A DNA stretch of 64,000 nucleotides from Chloroflexota bacterium (GTDB taxonomy: Bacteria > Chloroflexota > Dormibacteria > Dormibacterales > Dormibacteraceae), in NCBI GenBank assembly GCA_005880915.1, contig VBIW01000036.1, positions 198,881 to 262,880 of the forward strand. Direction: 5' to 3'. A program made the position numbers and the translations under genes. Under the pieces are notes generated by a model, which was given only the letters and a program-made list of their open reading frames with translations, made no database searches and had not been told where the DNA came from. Of the stretch, positions 24,386 to 33,422 are shown in pieces. The first letter of the stretch is position 1, and each line of letters starts with the position of its first letter.

Positions 24386-26984
24386 GAACCGAGAGACCGC
24401 TCGACAGGAGATTCCCGAACCGCTGCGGCGCGATGTCCGCCTGCTCGGTGGGGTGCTGGGCGACGTGATCGCGGATTACGGCGGCGCGAAACTACTGCGC
24501 GACGTCGAAAAGCTGCGTGCGCTCGTCATCCGTGGGCGCGACGACGGACGGCACGAACGCGCTGCGGAAAAGCTCGTCGCGTCGTGGCCGCTCGAACGCG
24601 CCGAGCTGGTCGCGCGCGCATTCGCATGCTACTTCCACCTCGCGAACCTCGCCGAGGAGCAACACCGCGCGCGTGTGCTCCGCGAGCGCGACCGCGGACC
24701 AGCGCCGCAGCCCGAATCGATCGCGGCGACCGTGCGTGACCTGGGGAAGACGTTGGGCCGACGGAAGCTGGATGAGCTGATCGCAGAGCTGCGTATCCAC
24801 CCGGTGTTCACGGCACACCCCACCGAAGCGCGGAGACGTGCGGTCGTGACCGCGATCCGCCGCATCGGCGAACAGCTCGTGCGCCTGGATGATCCTGGAG
24901 TCTCAGCATCGGAACGCGTCGAGGCCCAACGAAGGCTGAGCGAAGAGATCGAGTCCCTGTGGCGAACCGCTCAGCTGCGCAATGCGCAGGTCGGGCCGCT
25001 GGACGAGGTTCGATCGTTCATGGCGGTGTTCGACGAGACCCTGTTTCGGCTGGTCCCTGATCTCCTGCGGTCGCTTGACCGAGCGCTTGCGTCCGACAGC
25101 GGCCGGCGTCCGGTCGTGGCACCGGCTTTTTTTCGGCTGGGCAGCTGGATCGGGGGTGATCGAGACGGAAATCCGGCCGTGACCGCCGAGGTGACGGCAG
25201 CCGCGATGACGGTGCAGGCGGAGCACGTGCTTCTCGCACTCGAAACCGCAGCGACGCGCATCGGTCGTGCGCTTACGGTGGAGGCGGCAACAACTCCTCC
25301 TTCCCCGGCCCTCCGCCGGCGGCTGGCAATGGCGCATTCAATGGATCCCGCACGGGTCGACGCCCTCTCGACTCGCTCTGCCGACGAACCTCATCGGGTG
25401 TTCTTGCTTCATGTTGCGGACCGGATCTACGCGACGCGAATCGCTGAACCGGTTCTGAGTTACGGCTCACCAGCCGAGTTGCTGGAGGATCTGCGTGCGA
25501 TCAGCTCATCGCTGGCCGCGAGCGGGGCATCTCGGCTCGCATTCGGCGAGCTGCAGAACCTGATCTGGCAAGCCGAGACTTTCGGCTTTCACCTGGCCGA
25601 GCTCGAAGTCCGCCAGCACAGCACCGTCCACGAGCGCGCTCTGGCCGAGATCGGTGCGGGCGCTCGACCTTCTGACTCGACGAACCAGGTTCTCCAGACG
25701 CTCGTGGTGATGTCCGCGCTCCAGGCGCGGTTCGGGGGAGACGCCTGCCGGCGTTACGTGGTCAGCTTCACGCGCGACGCTGCCGACATCGCTGCCGTCT
25801 ACGAGCTCGCCGAGCACGCGGCTGGAGACCGGCTCGAGCTCGACGTCGTTCCGCTCTTCGAGACGCTGGAAGACCTCGCACGTGCGACCAGCGTGATGGA
25901 CGGGATGCTGAAACTTTCGCCGGTGCGGCGCCGCCTGGCGAAGAACGGCCGGCGGCTCGAGGTGATGCTCGGCTATTCAGACTCGGCAAAGCAAGCCGGC
26001 CCACTGTCGGCCACGCTCGCCCTTCATGACGCGCAGGCACAGCTCACCGCCTGGGCCGCCAAAAACCGCGTTCGTCTTGTCATCTTTCACGGCCGCGGCG
26101 GAGCGCTCGGGCGCGGCGGCGGCCCGGCCAACCGTGCGGTAAGGGCGCAAGCTCCGGGCTCGGTGGGCGCGTATTTCAAGGTGACCGAGCAGGGCGAGGT
26201 CATATTCGCCAGGTACGGCAACCAGTCGATTGCGCGCCGTCACCTCGAGCAGGTGACATCTGCCGTTCTCGAAGCGTCGGCCCAGACGGCCCGTACGAGA
26301 GATCCCGCCGTCCAGTTCAGACAGATCGCGTCGCAGATCGGCGGGGCATCACACGCGGCTTACCGCAGTCTGGTCGAAGCGCGTGGATTCGATTCGTGGT
26401 TCGCAAGGGTCAGTCCAATCGAAGAGCTCGGCCGTCTGCGAATCGCGTCAAGGCCGACGCGCCGTGCGACCGGCAAAAGCATCGACGAACTTCGCGCGAT
26501 CCCCTGGGTCTTCGCCTGGTCCCAGATGCGGCTGAACCTTCCCGGCTGGTACGGAATCGGCAGCGGCCTGTCGGCTGCACCGCTCGCGCACTTGCGCCGT
26601 GCTTACGCGAAGTGGCCGCTCTTCAACGTAATGCTCGACAACGCCGAGATGAGCCTGGCGAAGACAGACCGGCGAATCGCGCAGCGCTACCTCGACCTCG
26701 GCGACCGGCCCGACCTCACCGCGATGGTGCTCGACGAATACGACCGCACACTTGAACAGGTCCTTGCCGTAACCGGCCACTCACGTCTGCTGGAGGACCG
26801 CCGCGTTCTGTCGTGGGCGATCGAGCTGCGCAACCCTTACGTCGACGCGCTGTCTCACCTGCAGCTCCAGGCGCTGCGAGCGCTGCGCAATCGAAAGACG
26901 CCGCGGGGGGAACGCGAGCGGGCGGAGCGGCTCTTTCAGCTGTCGGTCAACGGAGTTGCAGCAGGCCTGCAGAACACAGGCTGA
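24378..26984 (+). CDS. ppc: Phosphoenolpyruvate carboxylase
   Basis: This enzyme of 868 residues uses TTG at 24378, overlapping the cimA stop; the upstream frame extension lies inside cimA. It carboxylates PEP to oxaloacetate. Diagnostic motifs are VFTAHPTEARRR with the catalytic His near 147, FFRLGSWIGGDRDGNP, GYSDSAKQAG, IFHGRGGALGRGGGP and the invariant C-terminal QNTG. Length is within the bacterial range. Coupling to cimA suggests supply of oxaloacetate and balance of the PEP/pyruvate node when branched-chain synthesis is on. Confidence 0.95.
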
Positions 26985-26986
26985 CC

Positions 26987-27946
26987 TCAGGCGGCTCCCA
27001 GGTGCTGGATCGTGGGCAGCTCGCTCACGAGCAGATCCACGGTCTCCGGATCCCACTGCGTTCCTGCGCCCGCCCTGAGGACGGCGAGCGCCTCCTCGGT
27101 CGACCGGCGCGCACGGTAGGGCCGGTCGTTGACCAGTGCGTCGAACGCGTCGCATACCGAGACGATCCTCGCGACGCGCGGGATCTCTCGCGCTCGAAGG
27201 CCGTCCGGATAACCGCTGCCGTCGAAGCGTTCGTGGTGGTGGCGGATTATCGGCAGCAGTCCCAGGGTCGAGCGCAGCGGCCGCACGATGCTCTCACCGA
27301 TTGCGACGTGCGCCTGCATCTGCGGCACCTCGATCGCGTCCAACGGTCCGGGCTTGTGAAGGATCGAGTCCGACACGCCGATCTTGCCGATGTCGTGGAT
27401 GATGCCGCCGCGATAAAGCGTCTCCAGGGTCGTCTCGGATAGGCCGAGGCGCTGGCCGAGCAGGCGGGCCGACTCGCCTACGCGTTGGGTGTGCCGCTCC
27501 GTGAACGAATCCTTCGCCTCTACCGCGGTGGCGAGCGAAAAGATGACGTGCTCGGCACCGTCGAGCGTGTTGTACAGCTCCTTGAGGCGAAGTGCCGAGC
27601 GCACCCTCGCGATCAGCTCGGCGCCTTCGACGGGCTTCGCCATGAAGTCGTCGGCTCCAGCCTCCAGCGCCGCGACCCGATGAGCGGTCTGGCTGAGGCC
27701 GGTGATCATCACAACCGGCAGCAGCCGCCCGCGTGGCATCGCCTTGATTCGGCGGCAGACCTCATAGCCATCCATGCGGGGCATGCGCACGTCGAGAAGG
27801 ACCAGGTCCGGCGGGTCGGCCTCGATCATCTCCAGCGCGGTCACGCCGTCCGCGGCAAGCCGTACCTCGCAGTCGATGGTCGAGAGGTACATCCGGATCA
27901 TCTCGCGGATCGCCGCTCCATCGTCGACGACCAGGACAACTGGCAT
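26987..27946 (-). CDS. Response regulator with HD-GYP phosphodiesterase domain
   Basis: The 319-residue protein has a receiver domain (VVDDGAAIR, phospho-Asp in LVLLDVRMPRMDG, Lys in DFMAKPVEG) followed by an HD-GYP domain with GIIHDIGKIGV, HHERFDGSGYPDGL and ARIVSVCDAFDAL. All metal and substrate motifs of active c-di-GMP phosphodiesterases are present. One member of the acidic pair in the receiver reads DDG, which is acceptable. It is convergent with PEP carboxylase and lies downstream of the HTH-TPR regulator on the same strand, about 100 bases apart. Confidence 0.93.
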   Translation of the reverse strand: MPVVLVVDDGAAIREMIRMYLSTIDCEVRLAADGVTALEMIEADPPDLVLLDVRMPRMDGYEVCRRIKAMPRGRLLPVVMITGLSQTAHRVAALEAGADDFMAKPVEGAELIARVRSALRLKELYNTLDGAEHVIFSLATAVEAKDSFTERHTQRVGESARLLGQRLGLSETTLETLYRGGIIHDIGKIGVSDSILHKPGPLDAIEVPQMQAHVAIGESIVRPLRSTLGLLPIIRHHHERFDGSGYPDGLRAREIPRVARIVSVCDAFDALVNDRPYRARRSTEEALAVLRAGAGTQWDPETVDLLVSELPTIQHLGAA

Positions 27947-28047
27947 CAGCTCAAACGCCCCCTTCAGCCTTGGAGTCTCGCCTCATTGTCACCCGAGCGC
28001 CGGTTTGGAAGGGGAACGCCCGGGCCCGGCCCGCCAACCAATACCCG

Positions 28048-29442
28048 TCAGGCGATGGCGACGCGCGACTCTGGCTCTCCGTGCCCAGCCGGCCTGGACG
28101 CCGCGAGGGCCCGTCTCAAATGACGGTTGGCTCTCGGAAGGTCTCCCCTGGACTCGAGCACCTCCGCAAAGGCTTCGTGCACCTGGCTCAGGCGCGGCCC
28201 GCCTCCTGCTTCAGCCGCGGACAGCGCGGCCTCGAACTCGCGGTCCGCGTCGGCCTCGTGGCCTGTGCGGGCAGCGATGCGGCCCATCACGACGTGTGCT
28301 TCAGCGGCGGTCCCCATCTCGCCCAATCGTGTCGTGAGATCGAGCGCTTTCATGGCAAGCCGCTTCGCGCTGTCCAGATCGCCTTCTCGGTAGGCAAGCT
28401 CGGCCAGGCTGTGGATGATGTCGCCCTTGCGTGTCTCCACCTGCTCCTCCTCGAAGATGTGAAGCGCACGTTCAAGATGGTTTCGGGCGGAAGAAAACTC
28501 TCCGATCCGGACGAGCAGGTACCCCAGGTTGTTAAGGGAGCGGGCCTGCGACAGCCGATCTTGCAGCGTCTCGTGGATCGTCAGAGCTTTCTGGGCGTAC
28601 CGCGTGGCCTCGTTGAGCTGGCCCATCTCCTGGTGGGCCAGGCTGAGGCCGCTGTACAGCAGCGACAGCTGCTGGAGATCTTGAACCACATCGCCGATGG
28701 CGATCGCCTCCTCGTAGCACGCTATCGCTTCTTGCCACCTGTTGAAGGTCACAAGCGCGTGCCCGAGCACTCTGAGCAGGCGGGACTCGAGCAGTTGCGG
28801 TACGGGCTTGATCGAACGGCTAGTCGCGAGCGCTCCCTCGGCCATCTGCACCGCCGCGGGATCTTGCATCAGAGAGGCGGCCTGCGCCTCGTTGCCCAGG
28901 CTCTCGGCCGTCATATAAAGGTTGCCTGTCCGTTCGAAGTATGTCCGCGCGGCGACCGCGAGTCGCCGGCCCACCACCGCCCTGGCAAGCCTCAGGTTGG
29001 CCATCGAAGCGATGAGGCTGATCCGAGCCTCGGTTTCCGGGTCCGGTTTTTGATTCAACGCCGCGTCGGCCACGGTTGCGGCGCCGGCGTTGTCACCAAC
29101 AGCCATCAGCCGTTCCAGCTCGGCGAGCTTGACCGCCGGCACAAGATGTCCACCGTCGACGCCCACCAGGAAGAAGTCGAGAGGGTGGCCCGTGCGGTCT
29201 GCGATCAGCTGCAGAGTCTCGATTGACGGCTTCGCCTTGCCGGTCTCCACGAAGTAGATCGCGGTCCGGCTGATGTCCTCCCGGGCAACCTGGCCGAGGC
29301 TGAGGCCGGCCTGCTGGCGCGCTTCCTTGACTGAGCCCGGCCTGATCTCGACGCCGCGGCGCCGCCCGCGACGGCGGCCCGAGGTGGCCTTCCCTTGCCC
29401 TCTCGAGCCGTCCGCCTCAGGTGCGCGCGACGTCGCAGTCAC
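28048..29442 (-). CDS. HTH-XRE/TPR regulator, RRNPP-like
   Basis: This 464-residue protein starts GTG at 29442. A basic lead (RRGRRRG) precedes an XRE helix-turn-helix at about residues 38-95 (ARQQAGLSLGQVAREDISRTAIYFVETGKAKPS). About eight tetratricopeptide-type helical pairs follow from residue 105 to 445, for example YAQKALTIHETLQDRLSQARSLNNLGYLLV. This architecture, HTH plus a TPR superhelix, is that of the RRNPP regulators (PlcR, NprR, Rgg and others), whose TPR groove binds imported signal peptides. A gene for a small secreted peptide lies 57 bases upstream on the same strand. Confidence 0.85.
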   Translation of the reverse strand: MTATSRAPEADGSRGQGKATSGRRRGRRRGVEIRPGSVKEARQQAGLSLGQVAREDISRTAIYFVETGKAKPSIETLQLIADRTGHPLDFFLVGVDGGHLVPAVKLAELERLMAVGDNAGAATVADAALNQKPDPETEARISLIASMANLRLARAVVGRRLAVAARTYFERTGNLYMTAESLGNEAQAASLMQDPAAVQMAEGALATSRSIKPVPQLLESRLLRVLGHALVTFNRWQEAIACYEEAIAIGDVVQDLQQLSLLYSGLSLAHQEMGQLNEATRYAQKALTIHETLQDRLSQARSLNNLGYLLVRIGEFSSARNHLERALHIFEEEQVETRKGDIIHSLAELAYREGDLDSAKRLAMKALDLTTRLGEMGTAAEAHVVMGRIAARTGHEADADREFEAALSAAEAGGGPRLSQVHEAFAEVLESRGDLPRANRHLRRALAASRPAGHGEPESRVAIA

Positions 29443-29470
29443 GTCGCCAGCTTAACGCAGGCTCCAATGA

Positions 29471-29487
29471 CTTGACAAAAGCTTGAC
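29471..29487. repeat. Direct repeat CTTGAC, one helical turn apart
   Basis: CTTGAC-AAAAG-CTTGAC places two identical hexamers with an 11-base period between the peptide gene stop and the regulator start. On the minus strand the second copy overlaps a possible -35 box (TTGTCA, 17-base spacer, TTAAGC). It is a candidate operator for the adjacent HTH-TPR protein. Confidence 0.35.
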
Positions 29488-29499
29488 TAATATCCTTGC

Positions 29500-29598
29500 T
29501 TACGAGCAGCAGGGGGTCGTTCCGCCGGCCGAAACGGTGGCCGCCAGGGTCAGAAGGGCTGAGGTCGCCAGGATGGCGGCAAACAGCAGCTTGCGCAC
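29500..29598 (-). CDS. Small secreted peptide precursor (candidate signal peptide pheromone)
   Basis: GTG at 29598 follows a perfect AAAGGAGGTGA (29604-29614). The 32-residue product begins MRKLLFAAILATSALLTL, a textbook Sec signal, with a signal peptidase I site after TVSA. The predicted mature part is only GGTTPCCS. The gene is too short for usual gene finders. It lies directly upstream of the HTH-TPR regulator on the same strand, the arrangement of peptide/receptor pairs in RRNPP quorum sensing. The two cysteines may be oxidised outside the cell. Confidence 0.7.
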   Translation of the reverse strand: MRKLLFAAILATSALLTLAATVSAGGTTPCCS

Positions 29599-29651
29599 AA
29601 AAATCACCTCCTTTGCCGCACAGACCGTGCCGGCCAGTGGGAACCGATCGC

Positions 29652-29893
29652 CTAATCGATGGACGCCGCGATCTCCCGAAGCCGTGGACTCGTCGCGAAC
29701 CGAGCCGCCAGGCCCCAGATCACCGCGGCCAACTTCACCCCACGTGCGACCGCAACCAAGCTCCCCAGACCCGCAACGACCTGGATCACCGGGCCGGGAG
29801 CCACCCCGAACCCGATCAGTACCGGCAGCACAGCCAGACCAACGACCAACCCAAGACGTCGATCACGGCCGGGATTCTGGGCGGCTGGGCCAT
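29652..29893 (-). pseudogene. Small membrane protein frame, apparently frameshifted
   Basis: ATG at 29893 follows an excellent AGGAGGAAGG and starts MAQPPRIPAVIDVLGWSL, but this frame stops at 29816. From about 29850 the -1 frame continues as a hydrophobic stretch (VVGLAVLPVLIGFGVAPG, then LGSLVAVARGVKLAAVIWGLAA) to a stop at 29652. Together they would make a two-helix protein of about 80 residues. Either one base is missing or the second frame starts at TTG 29849. It lies 53 bases upstream of the peptide gene, possibly in one operon. Confidence 0.35.
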
Positions 29894-30078
29894 GACGCCT
29901 TCCTCCTCAGCGCCTGAGTCTTCGACCGCACCAAAACTGACTTCCGCCGGAATCGAATTGCCTCCGTTTAGCCGTACTCCACACCCGCACGGCTGTGCTA
30001 CAAGTAACTGCCCAGCCATGTTAAATGAAACAGGCGTGACTTAACAGTGGGCCCCGACTTACTTTCTAGAAGCGCGAT

Positions 30079-32265
30079 TTGGACCTGAGCAGCCCCGCTT
30101 ACGCCCGCCCGATCCGGGAAAGCCACGACGCCGTGGCCGAACGGCGCCCCCTCAACGTCATCGGCCTCGGCATCGAAGGCTGGCGTCCTTTCGTCGCGGC
30201 CGCGACGGCCGCGGGGGTGGTCTCGATCGTGTTCGCCGCCTGGACGGCCTTCCACTGGGTCAGCGACCAGGCCACCATCGACGTCGACGACATCGGGGAG
30301 GCGGTAGCCGCCTTCATCGCCGCCGGCAGCTGCGGGCTTGCCGCCGCACGCAACTCAGGGCGGACCCGCCTGGCCTGGATCTTGTTTGGAGCGTCGGCCC
30401 TGAGCTGGGGCATCGGCGAAGTCATCTGGTCCGTCTACCAGGTCGGCCTCGGAATCGCGGTGCCGTTTCCCTCCGCCGCCGATGCCGGCTTCCTACTCGC
30501 CATCCCGACCGCGGTCGCCGGTGTCTTCGCCTTCACGTCGGCGCCGACGCGCCTTGCCACACGCGGCGAGACCGTGCTCGCGGGCACCATCGTCGCGCTT
30601 TCACTTCTGTTCGTGGCCTGGGCATTCGGCCTTGGCAAGGTTTACGAAACCTCGCCGGCGACGCCGACGGCGCAGTTCATCGGCCTCGCCTACCCCATCG
30701 GCGACATCATCACAGCGACCGCGCTGGTGGTCGCGCTGCGCCGGGCGCGGCAGGCGGAGATTGGCCGGCTCGCGCTCCTTCTGGGCGGGCTCGCATTCAA
30801 CGCCCTGGCCGACAGCGCGTTCGCATACCTGACCGCGAACGGCACCTACGGAGCCCTGGGCAGCGTGCTGGACACGGGATGGGTGCTCGGATACCTCCTG
30901 ATCGCGCTTGCTCCCCTCTGGCCGGCCGGCGCCGGCGCCGTCGCAAAGGCCGAGGGGCCGATCGAGCTGTGGCAGCTCGCGCTACCGTGGCTTGCTGTTC
31001 TGGCCGCCGCGGTCACCGCTGTGCGGCTCGCGGTGGTCGACCAGAACCTCGACCGGTTCAGCACCGTGCTTGCCGGCAGCATCGGCATCCTTATGGTCGC
31101 GAGCCAGGTGCTCTCGCATCGCGACTCGCTCTCTCTCCTGATGAAGAGCCAGAGAGCGGAGACGCAGCTGGGCCGGCGCAACAACCTGCTCGACGAGATC
31201 ATCAGCCACGCCCCGCTTGGTATCGCGCGGGTGGGCATCGACATGAACATCGTCGACGTGAATCCACGTATGGCGGTGCTGCTGCGCACCGAGCCGGAAA
31301 AGATGATCGGCGCGCCCGTGGCGAAGTATCTGCACCCAGACGAGTTCGCGCGCGTCTTTCAGATCTTCCAGCCGCTATGGAGGGGAACCACCGAGACGGT
31401 CGAGTCGGACAGCCGCGCGGTGCGGGCGGACAACACCGACGTATGGCTTCACTGGAGCGCGACCGGCGTGCGCAGCGGCAGCGGCCGGATCGAGTACTTC
31501 CTCGCCATGTACGAGGACACAGACGCGGAACACGCCGCAAACGAGGCGGCGACCGCTCACCTGGCCGGGCTCGAGCGCCTGAACAAGCTGAAGAGCGAGT
31601 TCGTGTCGCTGGTGAGCCACGAGTTCAGGACAGCGTTGGTCGGTATCTCAGGGTTCAGCGAGATGATCCGGGACGAAGATGTCTCGCTCGAAGAGACGAA
31701 GGGCTACGCGGCGGACATCAACAAGGAAGCAGACCGACTCAACCGCATGATCAACGACATGCTCGACCTGGACCGCATCGAGGCCGGCCGGCTGACGCTT
31801 CACCCGCAAGACGTTGACATCAACAGCTTGCTCGACGACGCCGTCGACCGGGCGCGCGCCTCGAGCGCGCGTCATGTCATCGCGTGTGATTTCGACCGTC
31901 AACATCCGATCGCCCAATGCGACCCGGACCGGATCGCCCAGGTCGTGGCCAACCTGTTGAGCAACGCGATCAAGTACTCGCCCGACGGCGGTGAGATCAC
32001 CGTCAGCAGCGTGAGGCGAGATACCCTGGTCGACGTCAGCATCCGCGACCACGGCATCGGGATCGCCCCCGACTTCATCCAGCGCCTGTTCAGCCGCTAC
32101 GAGCGCTACGAGAAGAACAGCAACAAGATCGTCGGGACAGGCCTCGGCCTCGCCATCTCGCGGCAGATCATCGAAATGCACGGCGGGAAGATCTGGGTGG
32201 ACAGCGAACCGGGCGCCGGCTCCGACTTCCACTTCACGCTGCCGCTGGGGACGCCCAAGGACTGA
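30079..32265 (+). CDS. Membrane PAS histidine kinase with variant H-box
   Basis: About 728 residues from TTG 30079 (GTG 30133 is an alternative). Eight to nine membrane helices occupy residues about 35-350, a MASE-like sensor region. A PAS domain (LLDEIISHAPLGIARVGIDMNIVDVNPRMAVLL) is followed by HisKA with SHEFRTALVG and an HATPase domain with N-box NLLSNAIKYSPDGG, G1 DHGIGI and G2 GTGLGLAISRQI. The residue after FRT is Ala where Pro is nearly universal. No response regulator gene adjoins it. It is divergent from the peptide/regulator operon. Confidence 0.9.
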   Translation: MDLSSPAYARPIRESHDAVAERRPLNVIGLGIEGWRPFVAAATAAGVVSIVFAAWTAFHWVSDQATIDVDDIGEAVAAFIAAGSCGLAAARNSGRTRLAWILFGASALSWGIGEVIWSVYQVGLGIAVPFPSAADAGFLLAIPTAVAGVFAFTSAPTRLATRGETVLAGTIVALSLLFVAWAFGLGKVYETSPATPTAQFIGLAYPIGDIITATALVVALRRARQAEIGRLALLLGGLAFNALADSAFAYLTANGTYGALGSVLDTGWVLGYLLIALAPLWPAGAGAVAKAEGPIELWQLALPWLAVLAAAVTAVRLAVVDQNLDRFSTVLAGSIGILMVASQVLSHRDSLSLLMKSQRAETQLGRRNNLLDEIISHAPLGIARVGIDMNIVDVNPRMAVLLRTEPEKMIGAPVAKYLHPDEFARVFQIFQPLWRGTTETVESDSRAVRADNTDVWLHWSATGVRSGSGRIEYFLAMYEDTDAEHAANEAATAHLAGLERLNKLKSEFVSLVSHEFRTALVGISGFSEMIRDEDVSLEETKGYAADINKEADRLNRMINDMLDLDRIEAGRLTLHPQDVDINSLLDDAVDRARASSARHVIACDFDRQHPIAQCDPDRIAQVVANLLSNAIKYSPDGGEITVSSVRRDTLVDVSIRDHGIGIAPDFIQRLFSRYERYEKNSNKIVGTGLGLAISRQIIEMHGGKIWVDSEPGAGSDFHFTLPLGTPKD

Positions 32266-32272
32266 GGTCCGG

Positions 32273-33382
32273 CTAGGCCTTTTCCAGGAACTCCGTGACG
32301 AGGGATTGGAAGTGGTGGACGCCGTTTTCGCGTTGAGCGGAGAACCGGCCCCGGCTGTAAGAACGCGAACGCAAGCCACGCTGCACTTGCTCGCAGACCG
32401 CGATGTCCTCTTGCTGGATCTCGTCTGAGAAGGCGATGGTCTGCTGCATCGACTCCCATCCCGCGCCTGTGCCTGGCTCGGCGAAGAACCACTCGAAGAT
32501 CGTCAGCGTGCGGTCCACGCCGAGCGGAAGGATCACGTTGGTGCTGATGTTGTCCTGGTAGATGTTCAGCATCGTGTTCGGGAAGATCCAGTAGTAGAGC
32601 GCGTTGTCCTCCGCGCCCGGCATGCGGATGTAGCGCCGGTCGCGACCCGGCATCTCTCCCGGCTTCAGCTCGCGGATGGGCGCGTGCTGCTTGGAGTAGT
32701 AACGGAAAGTCTCGACGCGGTAGTTGTCGTATTCGAGCTCTTTGAAAAGTCCCGGATGCGCGATGGGCAGGTGGTAGCCCTCGAGGTAGTTGTCCACATA
32801 CACCTTCCAGTTGCAGGCGATCTCGTAGTCGCGCCGCTCGACAAGACGCATCGTGCCCATGTCGTAGCCGGCAGCCCCAATCTCCGCAGGGATGGAGCCG
32901 ATCCAGTCCATGAGCGGCGCGGCGTTCGGGTCAAGGTTGGCGAACACGAACGGCCCGAGCGTATCGACGCGAACTGGAACGAGACCGAAGTCGGCCTTGT
33001 CGAAGTCCTCGGTGCCTTCCATCTCGCGCGCTGTCTGCAGGCGGCCGTCGAGCCCGTAGACCCAACCGTGATAGCCGCACTGGAGCGACTTGCGGTTGCC
33101 TCGAGTCGTCACGACCTGCGCGGCGCGGTGGCGGCACACGTTGTAGAAGCCACGCAGCTTTCCGTCTGCCGCATGGGTGAGCAGGATGGGTTCGTCGAGG
33201 ATGGTTGCCGGCTTGAAGTCGCCCGGGCGCGCGAGCTCGTTGCGGTGGGCGACGAGCTGCCACGTGCGCGCAAAGATCCGGTCCTTCTCGCGCTCCAGCA
33301 CCGCTGGGTCACGGTAGAGCTCGGAAGGAAGGGTCGACGCGCGTGCGACATCCGATCCTGAGCCGGTCTCGACCTTCGCCAT
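32273..33382 (-). CDS. Rieske non-heme iron oxygenase, alpha-subunit type
   Basis: The real gene starts ATG at 33382 (369 residues); the longer frame is antisense to the amidohydrolase. The Rieske cluster ligands are in NVCRHRAAQV and LQCGYHGWVYG. The mononuclear iron site shows DNYLEGYHLPIAHP with the two His, and a downstream acidic residue near EIQQEDIAVCEQ. The overall form resembles carnitine/choline/glycine-betaine oxygenases. It hydroxylates or demethylates an organic amine or aromatic acid using an external reductase. The neighbours (permease, aminotransferase) favour a nitrogen-containing substrate. Confidence 0.9.
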   Translation of the reverse strand: MAKVETGSGSDVARASTLPSELYRDPAVLEREKDRIFARTWQLVAHRNELARPGDFKPATILDEPILLTHAADGKLRGFYNVCRHRAAQVVTTRGNRKSLQCGYHGWVYGLDGRLQTAREMEGTEDFDKADFGLVPVRVDTLGPFVFANLDPNAAPLMDWIGSIPAEIGAAGYDMGTMRLVERRDYEIACNWKVYVDNYLEGYHLPIAHPGLFKELEYDNYRVETFRYYSKQHAPIRELKPGEMPGRDRRYIRMPGAEDNALYYWIFPNTMLNIYQDNISTNVILPLGVDRTLTIFEWFFAEPGTGAGWESMQQTIAFSDEIQQEDIAVCEQVQRGLRSRSYSRGRFSAQRENGVHHFQSLVTEFLEKA

Positions 33383-33422
33383 CAGCCGACATTGTCGCGC
33401 GGTGTGCGTTACAAATGCCGCC

